Source: Thoreauomyces humboldtii
Lineage: Eukaryota > Chytridiomycota > Chytridiomycetes > Spizellomycetales > Powellomycetaceae
Direction of reading: 5' to 3'
DNA length: 35,613 bases
NCBI GenBank assembly: GCA_027596035.1
Contig: JADGJA010000156.1
Location: 1-35,613, forward strand
In this document: piece after piece, positions 22,445-33,700 of the stretch
Layout of the letters: each line of letters opens with the position of its first letter
How positions within the stretch are numbered: position 1 is the first letter of the stretch
Notes under the pieces: model-generated
Database searches by the model: none
What the model was told of the DNA's origin: nothing
The model's input: the letters and a program-made list of their open reading frames with translations, nothing else
Position numbers and translations under genes: made by a program

Positions 22445-23473
22445 ATGGCGAGAGAGAGAGAGAGAGAGAGAGAAACGCAGAGCAGAAAGGATTCCAGATG
22501 TACAGTCCGACGATTCCCTCGACCTTGCGGTTGCCCATCAACTTGCCTCTGTCTCACGACGTCCCCGTTCCCATCCCACACTTGGTTGATCCTCTGGAAG
22601 GTCCTCTGGCTTTCGGTCATGCTTCCGCAGGACCTCTTGCTCACGCTGCTCAAGATCGCCTACCACTCCACCACCCTCTCGTCCACGCCAAACTCACCGT
22701 TCCAATCCCCACCTCTCTTCCTTCGCTGCATCCTCACAGCCTGGGGGATATCCTCCTGGCTAAAGTCCTCTCTCCTCCTTCACGATCGAGGCGAGTTCCT
22801 CCTCCCAGGCTCGACCTCCCAGGCCAGAGGCTGTCTCGCCGCATATCACCTCGGCCTCGCGTGGCTGTGCTTTGGCGAACGCGGATGGTGCGGGACGACG
22901 AACGGCGGGAGCAGCAGCAGCGCGAGCGTGAGGAGGAGAGCGAGAGCCATCCGAGTCGGGATGGCTGCAGTCGTGCTGGATGAGGCCGTCTGCTGGGGCG
23001 TCGAGATGGGGGTCGAGGGTGCGAGGGTCGTGGCTCTCAGAGGTCGACCCTGTCCTGTTGGGACAAAGGGCGACGACTGCGTCATCTGTCTCGGGACCGG
23101 TCTCGGCGATGAGCTGGAGGAGGAGAAAAACGAGGAGGACGTCCCGCACGGTCATGGCATGCAATCGTTTTGCAAGATCCCGCATCACGTCGCCCACGTG
23201 TCGTGCATGATGAAGCTTTACATGATGAGACGATACGGCAAGAAATGTCCAGTGTGTCGTCGCAAGCTCAGGGTCGAGGTCGTGACCGACATTCAGGTCG
23301 CCAGAGAGATGGGGTTCTTCAAGGGCGGATCCTGGATTCTGCGCAGACGATGGCAACCGCGAGCAAGCGGACAGCGTTCATTTCTCACAGTCGGGTGTAT
23401 GATTGCCGTGATAGCAGCGGTCGAGGCCGCACGAAGGATACGTCTCGTCCGTGCCAAGAGTACCAACACATGA
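22445..23473 (+). CDS. RING-H2 finger membrane protein, probable E3 ubiquitin ligase
   Basis: The frame is open and unspliced to the stop at 23473, giving 342 residues from the first ATG. A RING-H2 finger lies at about residues 210-272: CVIC, then an acidic loop (GDELEEEKNEEDVP), FC-KIP-H-HVA-H-VS-C and finally CPVC. All eight zinc ligands are present in C3H2C3 order. Before it are hydrophobic stretches (SHTWLILWKVLWLSVMLP, FLRCILTAWGISSWL) and after it a helix (FLTVGCMIAVIAAVEAARRI), so the protein is probably membrane-bound. RING-H2 proteins usually recruit E2 enzymes, and a role in membrane-protein quality control would fit. The start is uncertain: the first ATG leads straight into a GA repeat, and an in-frame ATG at 22619 is an alternative. 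A second frame is also open at 22390-22983. The end converges on an RTA1-family gene only 107 nt away. Confidence 0.7.
   Translation: MARERERERETQSRKDSRCTVRRFPRPCGCPSTCLCLTTSPFPSHTWLILWKVLWLSVMLPQDLLLTLLKIAYHSTTLSSTPNSPFQSPPLFLRCILTAWGISSWLKSSLLLHDRGEFLLPGSTSQARGCLAAYHLGLAWLCFGERGWCGTTNGGSSSSASVRRRARAIRVGMAAVVLDEAVCWGVEMGVEGARVVALRGRPCPVGTKGDDCVICLGTGLGDELEEEKNEEDVPHGHGMQSFCKIPHHVAHVSCMMKLYMMRRYGKKCPVCRRKLRVEVVTDIQVAREMGFFKGGSWILRRRWQPRASGQRSFLTVGCMIAVIAAVEAARRIRLVRAKSTNT
22450..22473. repeat. GA dinucleotide microsatellite
   Basis: About twelve GA units lie immediately after the first in-frame ATG of the RING gene, where they would encode alternating Arg-Glu. Unit-number changes would shift that frame, which argues that translation may begin further downstream. 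Confidence 0.8.
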
Positions 23474-23580
23474 TATTATATCAAAGCGTCAAAAAAGAAA
23501 TGATTGGAATGTAATCCTACCGTTGCACCCGCAAAGTCACAACAGAAGTTTGTAAAGAGTCCCTCGCCCAAGTCCATCGT

Positions 23581-24647
23581 CTAATGGTGCCGGACTTGAC
23601 TCTCCTCGTCCGACTTGATATTGTGCGTGTTATCCATGGGAATGTCCTGCTGACTACTATGCGTTATGGCACCGTTATTTCGAGGAATGTACTTGCCCGG
23701 GTGGTACACGACCAGCAGCGCTGCGAATTTGAAAAGGACTTAGCAGACCGCACAAGAGAGTCACCATGCGCAAAACGGGGAGAATCACGTACCGGTGGCG
23801 ATGAGGATCAACAACGAATCGAAGATGTAGAACCAGAACTCGTGGTATTGGAGCGAGTTGATGACCTGACCGAACTCGAGGATTCGGAAGACGCTTCGGA
23901 TGAGGATGAGGACCGAGTTCAGGTGTATAGCGATGATCAAGGGTCGCCATTGCTCTCGTCCACCCAGCTGCATGTCCGCCGCCGTCCTTCGGTGAAAGAT
24001 CAGTACGGCCAGGGCGAAAATTCCAAAGCTGACGAGCTGGAGGATGAGACCGCCGAGGAGGATCTTCCGGCCCTGATCGACCTTCGGCCCGGTGTCGGAT
24101 GAGATGAGCGAGGTCGCGCCGTATATTTGCACCAGGAAGGTGATGATATCAGAAAGGACGAAGATGATGGCGACGAGGGAGCCCTTCAAAAAGGAGTACT
24201 TGTTTCCGACATATGCGATCCTGAGGTTCGGCATAGTGGTGAGCAGAGAAGTGCTTCAACGGCAGGGTGCGGAGATACTCACAATCTTCCAAAAATCATG
24301 TACAAACAAGCACAGTTGAATACTGGTGGCAAGATGAGGCCGATGCTGGAAACGATGCCTGGACCCTTCTCCGTGGGGTTCTCTGCGCTGGGTACTACGA
24401 AAAGACCACGGCCGTCAGCCTTCCGACATGAAGACTTCTTCAACTTGAAAAAAATGTTCTTACTCCGTGCGATGAATCCGATGACTTCCAGAGCCGGAGA
24501 CACTAGCAGTACCCACATGTACCATGTCCTGAACCGTATCAATTGAACGGAGTGACCGACCAGCACAATGAAGAAGAGGATGGCGCCGATGATGGCAAGC
24601 GCGTGAGAAGGCTCATACTTGTAGAAATTCTCGTCGGTGTTGGCCAT
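23581..24647 (-). CDS. RTA1-family seven-helix membrane protein
   Basis: RTA1-like proteins are fungal seven-transmembrane proteins linked to lipid-translocation phenotypes and resistance to toxic compounds; their molecular activity is not settled. Exons 24647-24464, 24394-24283, 24220-23793 and 23720-23581 give 287 residues. Family landmarks are EVIGFIARIPSAENP (joined across intron 1), LPPVFNCACLYMIFGRLIAY (joined across intron 2), SDIITFLVQIYGA, GGLILQLVSFGIFALAV, RSVFRILEFGQ, FDSLLILIA and ALLVVYHPGKY. These supply seven hydrophobic helices. The N-terminus is short (MANTDENFYKYEPSHALA), placing the first helix close to the start. The C-terminal tail is polar and ends SQVRHH. All splice phases agree. 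Identification as RTA1 family is strong; the transported or sensed ligand is unknown. Confidence 0.92.
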
Positions 24648-25322
24648 GGTGAATGAGAGGAGAACTCTTCTCTGAGGGCGATGGAGCAGCGTTGTTTGAA
24701 GCAAATGATACAGTTGAAGGGTGGAGAATTGCGAATGCCGCAACGGCCTTTTGAGGAACGCGTGTAGTCGTGTACGTCAACTCCTTTACAGCGCAGAAGA
24801 CACATCCACACAATCCACAACCCACGGAGCACGACTGCGAGGTAAACTCCGAGGTCCGGAGCAAAGCCATGTCCCGTTCGCCGTTCCAGGATCCGCCATG
24901 GGTCGATCGCCACGAGGCAAAAAAAGAATTACTTGTACTGCATTATGAAAGAGAACCCTCCGACGGAGGTCACCGAAAAAGTCTAAATGACAGTCTTGGA
25001 GAAAAGGCGGCTGTGCGGCGGTGACCGCTCCGCAATTATGCTTGGCATCATGGCCTCCTGACAGAAGCGAAGATACTAGCGCATCAAATCGTTGTCCGCG
25101 CCAGGGGCATCGCCAAGTCTCTTGGTTCCTTGTCCATACAGCAGCGGACAGAATGGCTGAGATTCTCTCCCAGCCTGCAGCTCAAGAGGTAGATATCATG
25201 ATTTTTGTACAAAGATAAACGGATTTCTATGTACATGGAGAGGGGAGCGAGGTAGCATGGGCAGAGATGGGCAGAGGGAGTAAAAGGCACGAAGCCCACC
25301 CGCTTTTCAGCAACACAATCAA
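24648..25322. other. Intergenic, RTA1 promoter side to B12D-like 3' side
   Basis: About 0.67 kb between two minus-strand genes. It should hold the RTA1-family promoter and the 3' UTR of the small mitochondrial protein gene. No further gene is supported. Confidence 0.4.
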
Positions 25323-25714
25323 TCAGTCCTTCCTCTGCTCAAACTGCGGAAACACGAGGCGGACAACGATCAGTCTTCCGTTTTTTGACTGCTCCCCGCT
25401 GTTGCAGCCATTCACACAGCTCTGTACAGTACCTTCTGGTTGACGGCGTAGAGCTTGAGGTTGCGCTCTGGACCGACCTTGAGCCAGGGGTAAGGGTCGT
25501 TGCGTCGGGTGTTTTTGGAGACGAGGACCGTGGGGTCGCTCCGAAGGATGTGCGTTCCCATGAAGACTCCGGCTCCCAGACCGCAGGACACGGCGGCTGC
25601 GAGGAAGACGAGCGGCGGGTTCGCGCGGATGTTGGTGAGGAATCTATGTGTTCCATGAGAATGGTTAGATCTGACGAGTAGCTCAGTGATAGGTGGCGCT
25701 GAGACGTACTGCAT
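25323..25714 (-). CDS. B12D/NDUFA4-like small mitochondrial membrane protein
   Basis: Three exons, 25714-25710, 25643-25433 and 25343-25323, encode 78 residues. The first coding exon is only ATGCA before a GTACGT donor, and the last encodes just FEQRKD. The protein has one membrane helix (LVFLAAAVSCGLGAGVFMGT) near the N-terminus, then a hydrophilic tail with RRNDPYPWL and LKLYAVNQKFEQ. This layout and the terminal motif match the MLRQ/NDUFA4 and B12D group, small inner-membrane proteins associated with respiratory complexes I or IV. Without exon 3 the frame would run on to LYRAV and stop; the spliced end (NQKFEQRKD) fits the family better. The assignment comes from pattern memory, not a search. 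It is transcribed divergently from the SH3BGR-like gene. Confidence 0.68.
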
Positions 25715-26364
25715 GGCTCGGGTTTGGGCGTCTCTCGGATAGTATAGCTGGGATGATGAGGAAAGGCAGGGCTAACCAGTCGCTCCTTTTATGCCTCGCC
25801 CCCTGCGCAAGTCCAAGAAAGATGGGAGGTCACGAGAAGATGGGGGGTGTGTTCCCGTGAGCCCAAAGGGGAAGGTTCCAAAGCAGAGAGGTTTGGACAG
25901 CCCCCCCAATTTGTGAGAGCGGTCAGGATCTGAGAACGCACCAGGACATCCTTGCGAACCGTGCGACTCCGAAAGCAAGCGCCCGCATGTGGAAGCAAGG
26001 ACATGTCCGGCACCGATCACTTACTTTGGTGTATCAAAGGTAAGCTGGCAGCTATGCTCTGAGACAGTTCGAAATGCAAAGTCATTCCTGTGAATCATCT
26101 GCCAATCCCGATGATTGATTTGCTCACCGAGGACGGACTCAATCTGTGACTGTGGAAGCAGGCAGACAGGCAGACCGAGAGAGTCAGAGGGAGAGGGATT
26201 TCATCCAGGATTGCCCAGCGGCGTGGCGGCGGCGTCTTCTGCCGTCTTGCCGTTTCTCACAATTTCCGTCGCGTCCTCTGGGTGACTCTTCTGTTCCTCA
26301 CCCATCTCGCATTTCCTCCTCTCGCCGACACTCCTCCTTGCACCGATCCTAGTCCTCCGTAGTC
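25715..26364. promoter_or_regulatory. Divergent intergenic region between B12D-like and SH3BGR-like genes
   Basis: The 650 nt between divergent starts must contain both promoters and leaders. No specific element was recognised. The open frames inside it are short and unconvincing. Confidence 0.35.
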
Positions 26365-26882
26365 ATGTCCTGCCGAGTCACCATATACTACTCCTCCGTG
26401 TCAGGGGCCATTCAGGTCCGCTTCTTCAATCTTCCTGGCTTGCAAAGCTTCGCAAGAAAGTTGTCATTTCCTGGGGCCTTTGCTGATAGGCTTCGCCGTA
26501 TATTCCAGGTCAAAAAAGCTCAGACACGCGTTCAGGACATTCTCGCAGCACGGAAGGTTGAATTCAAGCTGGTGGACGTGGCTGCGGAAGAGTGCGTTCG
26601 TGATGACCGTGGAACGGGCTGGGCAAACGATCTCGTGTCGCTGACATTTCTCCTGAAACCCACCAAAGAGACGAAAAGGACTACATGCAAAGCAAGAGCG
26701 GGAAGAACACGCTCCCGCAGATCTTTGTAGACGGGGAATACAAGGGGGTACGGTGCCCTTCCATGCGGTTATCGAGAAGCAATGACCTTGTGTACTCACA
26801 TCAATCGCAGGGACCCGCCGAACTGGAGGAAGCCAATGAGATAGAGGAAGTGCCACAGTGGCTGGGTCTTGCCAATGAATAG
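26365..26882 (+). CDS. SH3BGR-like thioredoxin-fold protein
   Basis: Four short exons, 26365-26415, 26509-26591, 26669-26747 and 26811-26882, keep frame and give 94 residues. The domain is a small glutaredoxin-like fold of the SH3-binding glutamic-acid-rich type. Its blocks are VTIYYSSVSGAIQVKKAQ at the first strand and helix, ILAARKVEFKLVDVAAEED, NTLPQIFVDGEYKGGPAELEEA with the cis-proline motif LPQIF, and a C-terminal helix ending PQWLGLANE. The CxxC active site of glutaredoxins is replaced by SSVS, so a redox-enzyme role is unlikely; related proteins are small adaptor-like factors of unclear function. The acceptor before exon 3 (CCAAAG) is weak, but it is the only one found that restores the conserved LVDVAAE-EDEKDYM run. 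The Glu-rich end fits the family. Confidence 0.8.
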
Positions 26883-27209
26883 GCGTCGGGCTCACATTCT
26901 TTGGGAAGGGACAGCCAACCATCTCGACCCAACGGCGTCAGCGCGCTAGCTGCCTGCGGCGGCGGGACGGCCACGATGGGAACCATTCCCGAAAGTTACG
27001 CCGAAGCGACTGGCTGCCGTGTTATCCACCGATTTCATCGAATAGAGGACCGCGGTAGCCCCCTCGCATCGTTTGCAAGGAGAGTAGGCGCCGGCTGGAC
27101 CGCGGCCTACCCCCTGCTCGCCTCTAGGACCTCTCCACAACGCGCTGCTTCAATCTTTCACCCACTTTCGTTTCAATGAATTAACATTTCTCGCCAACGG
27201 TACAACGCA
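26883..27209. other. Convergent 3' intergenic region
   Basis: The 327 nt between the stop codons of the SH3BGR-like and RhoGDI genes should hold both 3' UTRs. Nothing else is visible. Confidence 0.4.
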
Positions 27210-28256
27210 TCACCAATCCTTCTTGATATCGAAAGACTAGAGAAAAGGAATCAGCAACGGATCGAAACGGAGTCCGCTTGCAAGAAACTTACCCACGCCC
27301 ACTCCAGATGACACGTCTGGTCGTCGTCAATGAACTTGCTCTTTACTTCGTAGTGTCCGCGAGCCAGCATGCCGCTTGGTGCCTCCTCTGACAGGAACTG
27401 CAGGAAAAGGTCCAAGGAGTCAGCATCTAGTAATTGGCCTTTCCCAGAAACCTAGGGAGTCATGTCGTACCTTCTTAACGTAAGGTTCCTCCGCTGGTCC
27501 GTACGAGCCAAGCATCTCCTCCATCTTGTCAACTGGAACGCCAAGGCGAATTCAGAACCGGCAGGATAAACCGAAAGCACAACCATCTCCCACGACACGC
27601 ACCGCGAATTCCCTTGCGTTTCACGACATGGAGGTATTTCAGGCCCGACACGACGTCGTGTTGCACCTTGAAGGTCACCTTGAGCCTGTACTCAACGCCC
27701 TCCTTAATGGTCATCTGCTGGTCTTTCAACTTTGCAATAGCATCTGAAGATGGAAGAGTTGTCAGGCGCTCGATTCTTCACGTCGGTTCTCTCCCCTCCT
27801 GGACCCGTTTACCTGCGCTCGACAGATCCACAATGACGTCCGGTACGCCGGGACTCTCCATGCCAAGGGAAAGAACCACGACTTTGCGAGGATCGTCCGA
27901 GGGACCCGCAGCTAAAGGATCAGTCAGAAAAAGGCGTAAGGTTTTGGCAAATGCAAGAACATCGGTCGCGGTGGGTCATGGCATTACCTGCTTTGAGCCC
28001 CAAGCTCTCCTTCCACTTTTTGAGTGATTCTGAAAACGATCCCCGCGAAGTACGATGAGTATGCCGTTATCGAGCGACGCGACACAAGGGTGGGGAGGGA
28101 GGACAAAGGGTGTTGGACCAAGATGAGGTGAGTGCCGACGTTACCATCCTGCGCGTCGAGTTCCGCGAGTTCTGCAACGGTCTTCTTCTCGGGCGCCTTG
28201 TAGCCGGCTGTCTGGGTGGGAGCGAGGTCCTCGGACGATTCGTGGTGGTCTGCCAT
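27210..28256 (-). CDS. RDI1: Rho GDP-dissociation inhibitor
   Basis: RhoGDI extracts prenylated Rho and Cdc42 GTPases from membranes and holds them GDP-bound in the cytosol. Seven exons (28256-28145, 28029-27988, 27911-27813, 27743-27603, 27532-27471, 27397-27293, 27236-27210) give 195 residues, the usual size. The regulatory arm spans residues 1-65, with [20 protein letters not shown] and [12 protein letters not shown], including the helix that contacts the GTPase switch regions. The immunoglobulin-like prenyl-binding domain follows: [96 protein letters not shown]. The last motif is completed by a nine-codon exon ending in the family-typical KKDW. The first four introns and the next share phase 1 or 0 in a regular pattern. 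All junctions are GT-AG. The gene is divergent from a sphingolipid desaturase. Confidence 0.97.
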
Positions 28257-28632
28257 GGGTGTAGCGGAGTTGTGGTTTGTGGGAAAAGAAGGTAGTCGTC
28301 GTGAGGTCCGGAGGGCAATTTCGACGACGAAGTAACAGCGGCCCTCCAAGGAAAGACACAGCCCAAAGCGAGCGAGCGGCGGCGCGTGTGAATGGGGAAA
28401 CCCTTGGCGGCAGCATATCATATACCGGTACCCCACACAACCATCCCATCGTCTGCAGCATCATCACAAGCATCTATATATCCATCCCTCCGTCCGGACA
28501 GTATACCCCAGTCATCTCACGGTCCCCTGGATACCCGCACTCTACCCGTGGGAGCGTTCAATCGGTTCTCGAAGCCGCGGGCGCTTGTTCGCCTCCACCG
28601 CAGACCGCCGATCTTTTATCATCGATCCCATT
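28257..28632. promoter_or_regulatory. Divergent intergenic region between RhoGDI and sphingolipid desaturase
   Basis: The 376 nt between divergent starts should hold both promoters. No element is assigned. Confidence 0.35.
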
Positions 28633-30323
28633 ATGTCGCTGTCCGAGCCAATGCCCCGACGAAAGCTGAAGCGGGTAGACTCCAAGCTCCGCATCAGCGA
28701 CGCATCGTCTGGTTCGTCGTCAGATGAAACCGCTGTCTCGCCGGAATCCCGCGCAGCAAAGAAAAAGACGAGGATGTTCAGCGTGTCCTCCTCCTCCTCT
28801 TCCTCGGAAGACAACATCCCTGTAGCTGCAGCGCCGCGCGCAGCGAAGAAGAGGGAGATGACGATGAGCATGGTGGCTCAGAGAGTCGAAAAGGGGGAGA
28901 CGCTCGTCATATATGAGGATCGAGTGTACAACGTCACGCCGTTCTTGAAGTACCACCCTGGAGGAGAACTGGTGGTCAAGCATATGGCGGGATGCGATGC
29001 AACGGATGAGATCAACGGTCTCCATCCACGATGGGTCATCGACGATCGAATGCCGAGATACCACATCGCGGACCTCGTCCCCGAAGACTCCATCTCCACG
29101 TCGTCGGAGAAGGACGCAGCTGACGAGGAGACGGCAGCGACGAAGAAGCGGGTCCGGGATGCGTACGTGCGGCTCGAGAAGAAGATCAGAGACGCTGGTC
29201 TTTTCGACACGAATCCGTGGTACTACGTTGCGCACATCGTGGAATACGCTGTTTTCCTCACCATCGGCATCGTGGGAGTCGTGTATGGGACTCAGTGGTG
29301 GCATTATCTTACAAGCGCCGTCTTCATGGGTGCGTTCTGGCAGCAGACGGCGTTTGCCGCTCACGACGCTGGACATAACGGCATCACCCACGTTCGGGAG
29401 TGGGACGCTACCATCGGCATCTTCTTGGGCAACTTCTGCGGAGGCTTGTCCATCGGATGGTGGAAGAAGTCTCATTACGTTCATCACATCGCAACGAACC
29501 ATCCTGGTGAGACCATCATGTCACTCGGAACTGGTCACGCATCGATCATGGATTCTAACTTTTCGGGCTTCTCTTGCAAACTTCAGAGCATGACCCCGAC
29601 ATTCAGCAACTTCCATTCTTTGCCCTATCGAAGCGATTCCTCGACAATCTCCATTCGAGCTTCTACAACCGAACGATGCATTTCACAAACTTTGCCAAAG
29701 CCATGGTCCCCTTCCAACACCTGTACTACTACGTCGTCCTCTGCTTCGCCCGGTTCCTCCTCTACGTCCTAGGATGGACCTTCATCCTCACGGAACCCAA
29801 CTACGACAAACGACACCTCGAGATGGCAGGGATGACCTTCTACTTCACATGGCTCACGACCCTCGTCTCCCAGCTCCCGAACTGGAAGGTCCGAGCGGCG
29901 TGGATCATGCTGTCCCACGCGTCCACCGTGTTCCTCCACATCCAGATCTGCGTGTCCCACTTCTCGATGTCGACAGAGGACATGGGGAAGCACGAACCGT
30001 TCCCGGCAAAGATGCTGAGGACGACCATGGACGTCATGTGTCATCCCATGATGGACTGGTTCCACGGTGGACTGCAGTTCCAGGCGATTCACCACCTCTT
30101 CCCGAGGGTACCGAGACACAACCTGAGGAGATGCATACCCTTCGTCGAGACCTTCGCCGAGGAGGCCGGCGTCGTCTACACGAGGTATCACTTCGTCGAG
30201 GCGAACGGTCACGTCTTGAATCACATGAGGGCCATCGGTCAACACGTGGCTCTGTTGGCGAAGGTGGCACATTCGGAGGCGGTCGGGGACGGGGAGCATC
30301 ACCACCACCACCACCTCAATTAG
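28633..30323 (+). CDS. Delta-8 sphingolipid desaturase with N-terminal cytochrome b5 domain
   Basis: The enzyme is predicted to insert the 8,9 double bond into the long-chain base of ceramides in the ER, on the fungal glucosylceramide pathway. Exons 28633-29506 and 29587-30323 join at NHP|EHDPDIQ to give 536 residues. A Ser-rich leader with basic patches (about 75 residues) precedes the cytochrome b5 domain, whose heme motif HPGG is near residue 106. The desaturase has the three histidine boxes: HDAGH (about 243), HYVHH (about 280) and QAIHH (about 456). The Gln instead of His at the start of box 3 is the mark of b5-fused front-end and delta-8 desaturases. Membrane segments lie between, including VEYAVFLTIGIVGVVYG and LYYYVVLCFARFLLYVLG. 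The C-terminus ends in six consecutive His followed by LN, an unusual natural tail. Class is firm; regiochemistry is inferred from resemblance to fungal delta-8 enzymes. Confidence 0.93.
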
Positions 30324-30712
30324 AGCAAAAAACGAAAAACACACTCTTCTCTAGAGAAAGGGAGCGGTACCCCCACACCCCCTTGGCAGCAGAACCTTGG
30401 TAGTCACTTCCCGAAGGACTCTTCCAGACTTTCCACGTTTCCTCGAAGAGAGAGATAGAGTCATTTTACCAATTTCTATCTAACGAATACGAAAGCACCT
30501 AAGCTTATGCATTCGAGAGACAGTGCCGAGATAGTTTCGAGCGTTTGAGATGCAAAAAGGCTCTGTTCGAATGTAGAGTATGGTGGGAGGAGATGAAATA
30601 AAAGGGGAAAGAGCAGCGAATGGCTACGCGGGGATGGTGGATGGGCGTGAGAGAAGATGGGAGTTTGCAAAAGGGTCGTGAAACTGATTGCGGAGTTTTT
30701 TTTCACACCCGC
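30324..30712. other. Convergent 3' intergenic region
   Basis: The 389 nt between two converging stop codons holds both 3' UTRs. A plus-strand AATAAA at 30597-30602 may be a polyadenylation signal for the desaturase. Confidence 0.4.
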
Positions 30713-33700
30713 TCAGAACCGATACACCTCGACCTGATACTCGACACCAGCGACGTCCTCCATCATCCTCTTGTAACGGAGTCCACCCTTCTGCTGCTCG
30801 GGTTGTTGGTGTCGTTGCTTCGCAAGCGCAGCTTCCTTTTCCCGCCTGGCGTCCGCCTCCTTCTTCGCGTGAGCGGCGTGGAGGGGACCGCGGAGACGGG
30901 CGTGAAGGGTAGACAGGAGTTTGGATTGGTTCTGGACGGCCTCTTGGACCGATGCGACGAGACGGACCAGGGATGGCGTGTGGAGGATGGTGGGGAGGTG
31001 GGCTGTGACGAGGAGGGGAAGGAGGTCCAGTGCCTATCAGAGGGGGAGAATCGATCAGTATGAGGATGGAAAACGAAGAATGTGCGATCTCCTTTTTCGC
31101 TTACCAAGTTCCACTCCTCGACGCTCTGTTCCGTGATCCTGTGGTCCTTCTCGTTGTTCTGCCACACCCACCACAAGGGAGATCGCGCTCCGGCCTCGTT
31201 GACCTGGACCTCGCCGGTCGCGGGGCTGACGGTCGGGGTGGAGACGGCCAGGACCTGATGCAGCCAAGCGAGGACCAAGGTCAGCTGCGTCACGTCCAGC
31301 TGCTTGAGCGCCTGGACGAGGAAGTTGTCCGTCCTGGGTCGTGTGAAGATCACGCGAAGGAACTGAGCCTGCGCGCGAGTTGGGAAGACGATGTCGACGT
31401 CGGTTGACAGGGGATCGGTCGACTTGACGACCATGGCGACGGGTACGGCGGGTTGTTCGGATTTCACTTTCTTGCCTTTTGAGCGAGAAGCAGCGTCTGA
31501 CCGCGCCACTTGCTCCTTTCCCCACCGAGCCAGAAGGACCTCGCGGTTCGGGTCCGAGGCAGCGTCGCAGGTCCACTTGATCGCGTTGACGACCTCGGTC
31601 TCCGATAGGTCGGCGACATGCTCCAGCACCACGGCTGCGGTGGAGAGGTCGTTGTTCTCGAGAGCGATGGCCAGGAGACCTCCTGAAACGGATCGGGATG
31701 ATCCACATCCACTTCGCAGCAGGTACTTGATGACGGCGCTCGGCCAGAAAGTCTGTGGCGTCTTCAAGCACCGGCCGAGGATCGCGTCCACCACCGTGGG
31801 TGAGAGTTCCACGTTCCCTACGAACTTGGGGGCTGTCGATACGGAATCTGACGAAGCCTCGTCGTCCTCGGATGACTTGCTTTTGAAGATGAGTTCCCTC
31901 GCCTCCAGATCTGCCGTCTGAGCCGCTTTGAGAGCGGCAGACTTTGTCTTCATCCACTCTGTGAACATGGCGGTGAACTCTTCGACCGTGATCGGTGTCG
32001 TGGTGATGAGCTTGACGACCTGCTCGCGATCCGTCACGTCCAGTCCGTGCAGTTGAGCGTTCCACTCGTCTATGCCGTTCTCCGTGGGTGCAACGGGTCC
32101 CGTGGTGGCCATTCCCAGACCGATCGGATGCACCGACGCGTCTTCCAAAACTGAACCCAATAGGGCGTCGGGTGCGGATTGTGCCAGCAAAGGCCGTCGC
32201 AGTTTCCCGAGCACGGACGCGAGAGTCAATGGAGGACAGTGGAAGGGGATCAGTGTTACGGTAGACGTGAAGGTGACGGGTTGTCGGCTAGCGACACGCG
32301 AGGTCGATACAGTGATGACCGGCCCGGTGTGGGGTGAATGCGAAACCACGCCGTGGAAGGTAGCGAGTTCGGATGGTCGTCCGATCTCGGTCTCTACCAG
32401 ACGAAGCACCTTGTCCAGATGCATCGCTCCATACTTGGTATCCCAGATCGTGAGCACTTCTCCAACGCCTCCCCTGCTTCCCGCGATGGCTATATAGTTT
32501 GCATCGAGCGGGCACAGAGACAGGGATGCTGGGCGGGTCACATCAGTGACGCCCGAGAGCGCAAACTGTTTAGCCACAGAAAAGACGAGTGGTGTTCCGC
32601 TTGCAGTTGCAGTGTCGTATACTTTGACGTCCAAGTTGGAGTAAGCAACGACGAGCTTGGCACCTTCCTGCTGCGTGGCGAACGCCACGGGGTGCACGGC
32701 AGCAGAAGACTCTAATGGCAGCACAACTTCCGACAGAAGCTCCACGACGACATCTCCCGCCGGTGTTCCCTTCACCGCGTTCGTCCGCAAAGTGAACACG
32801 CCCTTGTGCTCGAGGATCGTCATCACAATCTTTCTAATCCACGTCTCCGCTTCCGATGTAGCCTCCTTGTCCTCAGAGTCCACCGTGGTCGACCAGATGA
32901 CCACTTCTCCCTTCTCCGCGGACTTCCAGGTTGCGACTGTCTTCATGTCACGAGAGATGACGGTCAAGCTGCCTTGGGTATGCAGCAACACGATGTATGA
33001 ATGTTGCGAAGTTTCGGATGGAACAAACGTGGAGAGGTGGTGAATGGGAAGCTCAAACTGGGTGAGGAGTCATTCGGTCAGCATTCACATGAGGAACACG
33101 ATCCTTCTGCACGGTGGTACCTTTCGTGCAAGGTCAGGCTTGCCGGCAGCCAGAGCCTGCTCCTGGGCGTCCTCGCGACCTTCCGCAACGTTCCACATCC
33201 ATAGCGTCTTCTTTTCGTCCTTTTGTTGTATGTCGGTCCCCGCATGTATCGCTGCGTAGACGTTACCGAAAAGACTGGTGGTCGCTGACGCGTCGGCTTC
33301 ATTGTCCATGTCCGTCACGGCGGCGCTGTGACCGTTCTCCACGGGTGCAGATGCTTCCGCAGCGGGACGAGGAAGGTAGCGAGCAGGGCAGGAAAAGAGG
33401 TGTCCTGGTGGGACGGACCAAGAGTGAAGACATTGCTGTCGTTGCAGCTGGAGAAGAAAGAGTTGAGTACACAGGTGATCACCATGCATGGGTTTGATTT
33501 CCAGAACCAGATTACGCACATCGTAGAGGTACACGGCAGATCCCTGCACTGTGACCACTTCAGCAACATGATCCTCCCCTCGCAGCTGACCGTAGAAGGA
33601 TTCCGGTACGGACGCGGTGAGGAAGTGGGACGGGGCGACCGTTCGTGCTGGGACGCCCTTCTTTTTCGAGGAAACCGAGGCGGTGGAATCGAGCAAGGAG

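Noticed and set aside
28720..29502. Long minus-strand frame opposite the desaturase
   Set aside because: It is antisense to the b5 and histidine-box coding region and has no recognisable protein.
30297..30323. Vector-derived His tag contamination
   Set aside because: The run is in frame with a native gene, is followed by Leu-Asn and stop, and continues into ordinary genomic sequence and a converging gene.
31055..32065. Alternative minus-strand frame of 336 codons inside the propeller-like gene
   Set aside because: Arg- and Gly-rich shadow of the real frame, which is open much longer and splices cleanly at both ends.
33440..33520. An extra intron in the propeller-like gene after IKPMHG
   Set aside because: GTGATC with the nearby acceptors gives lengths of 35 or 47 nt that break the frame; the unspliced reading stays open.
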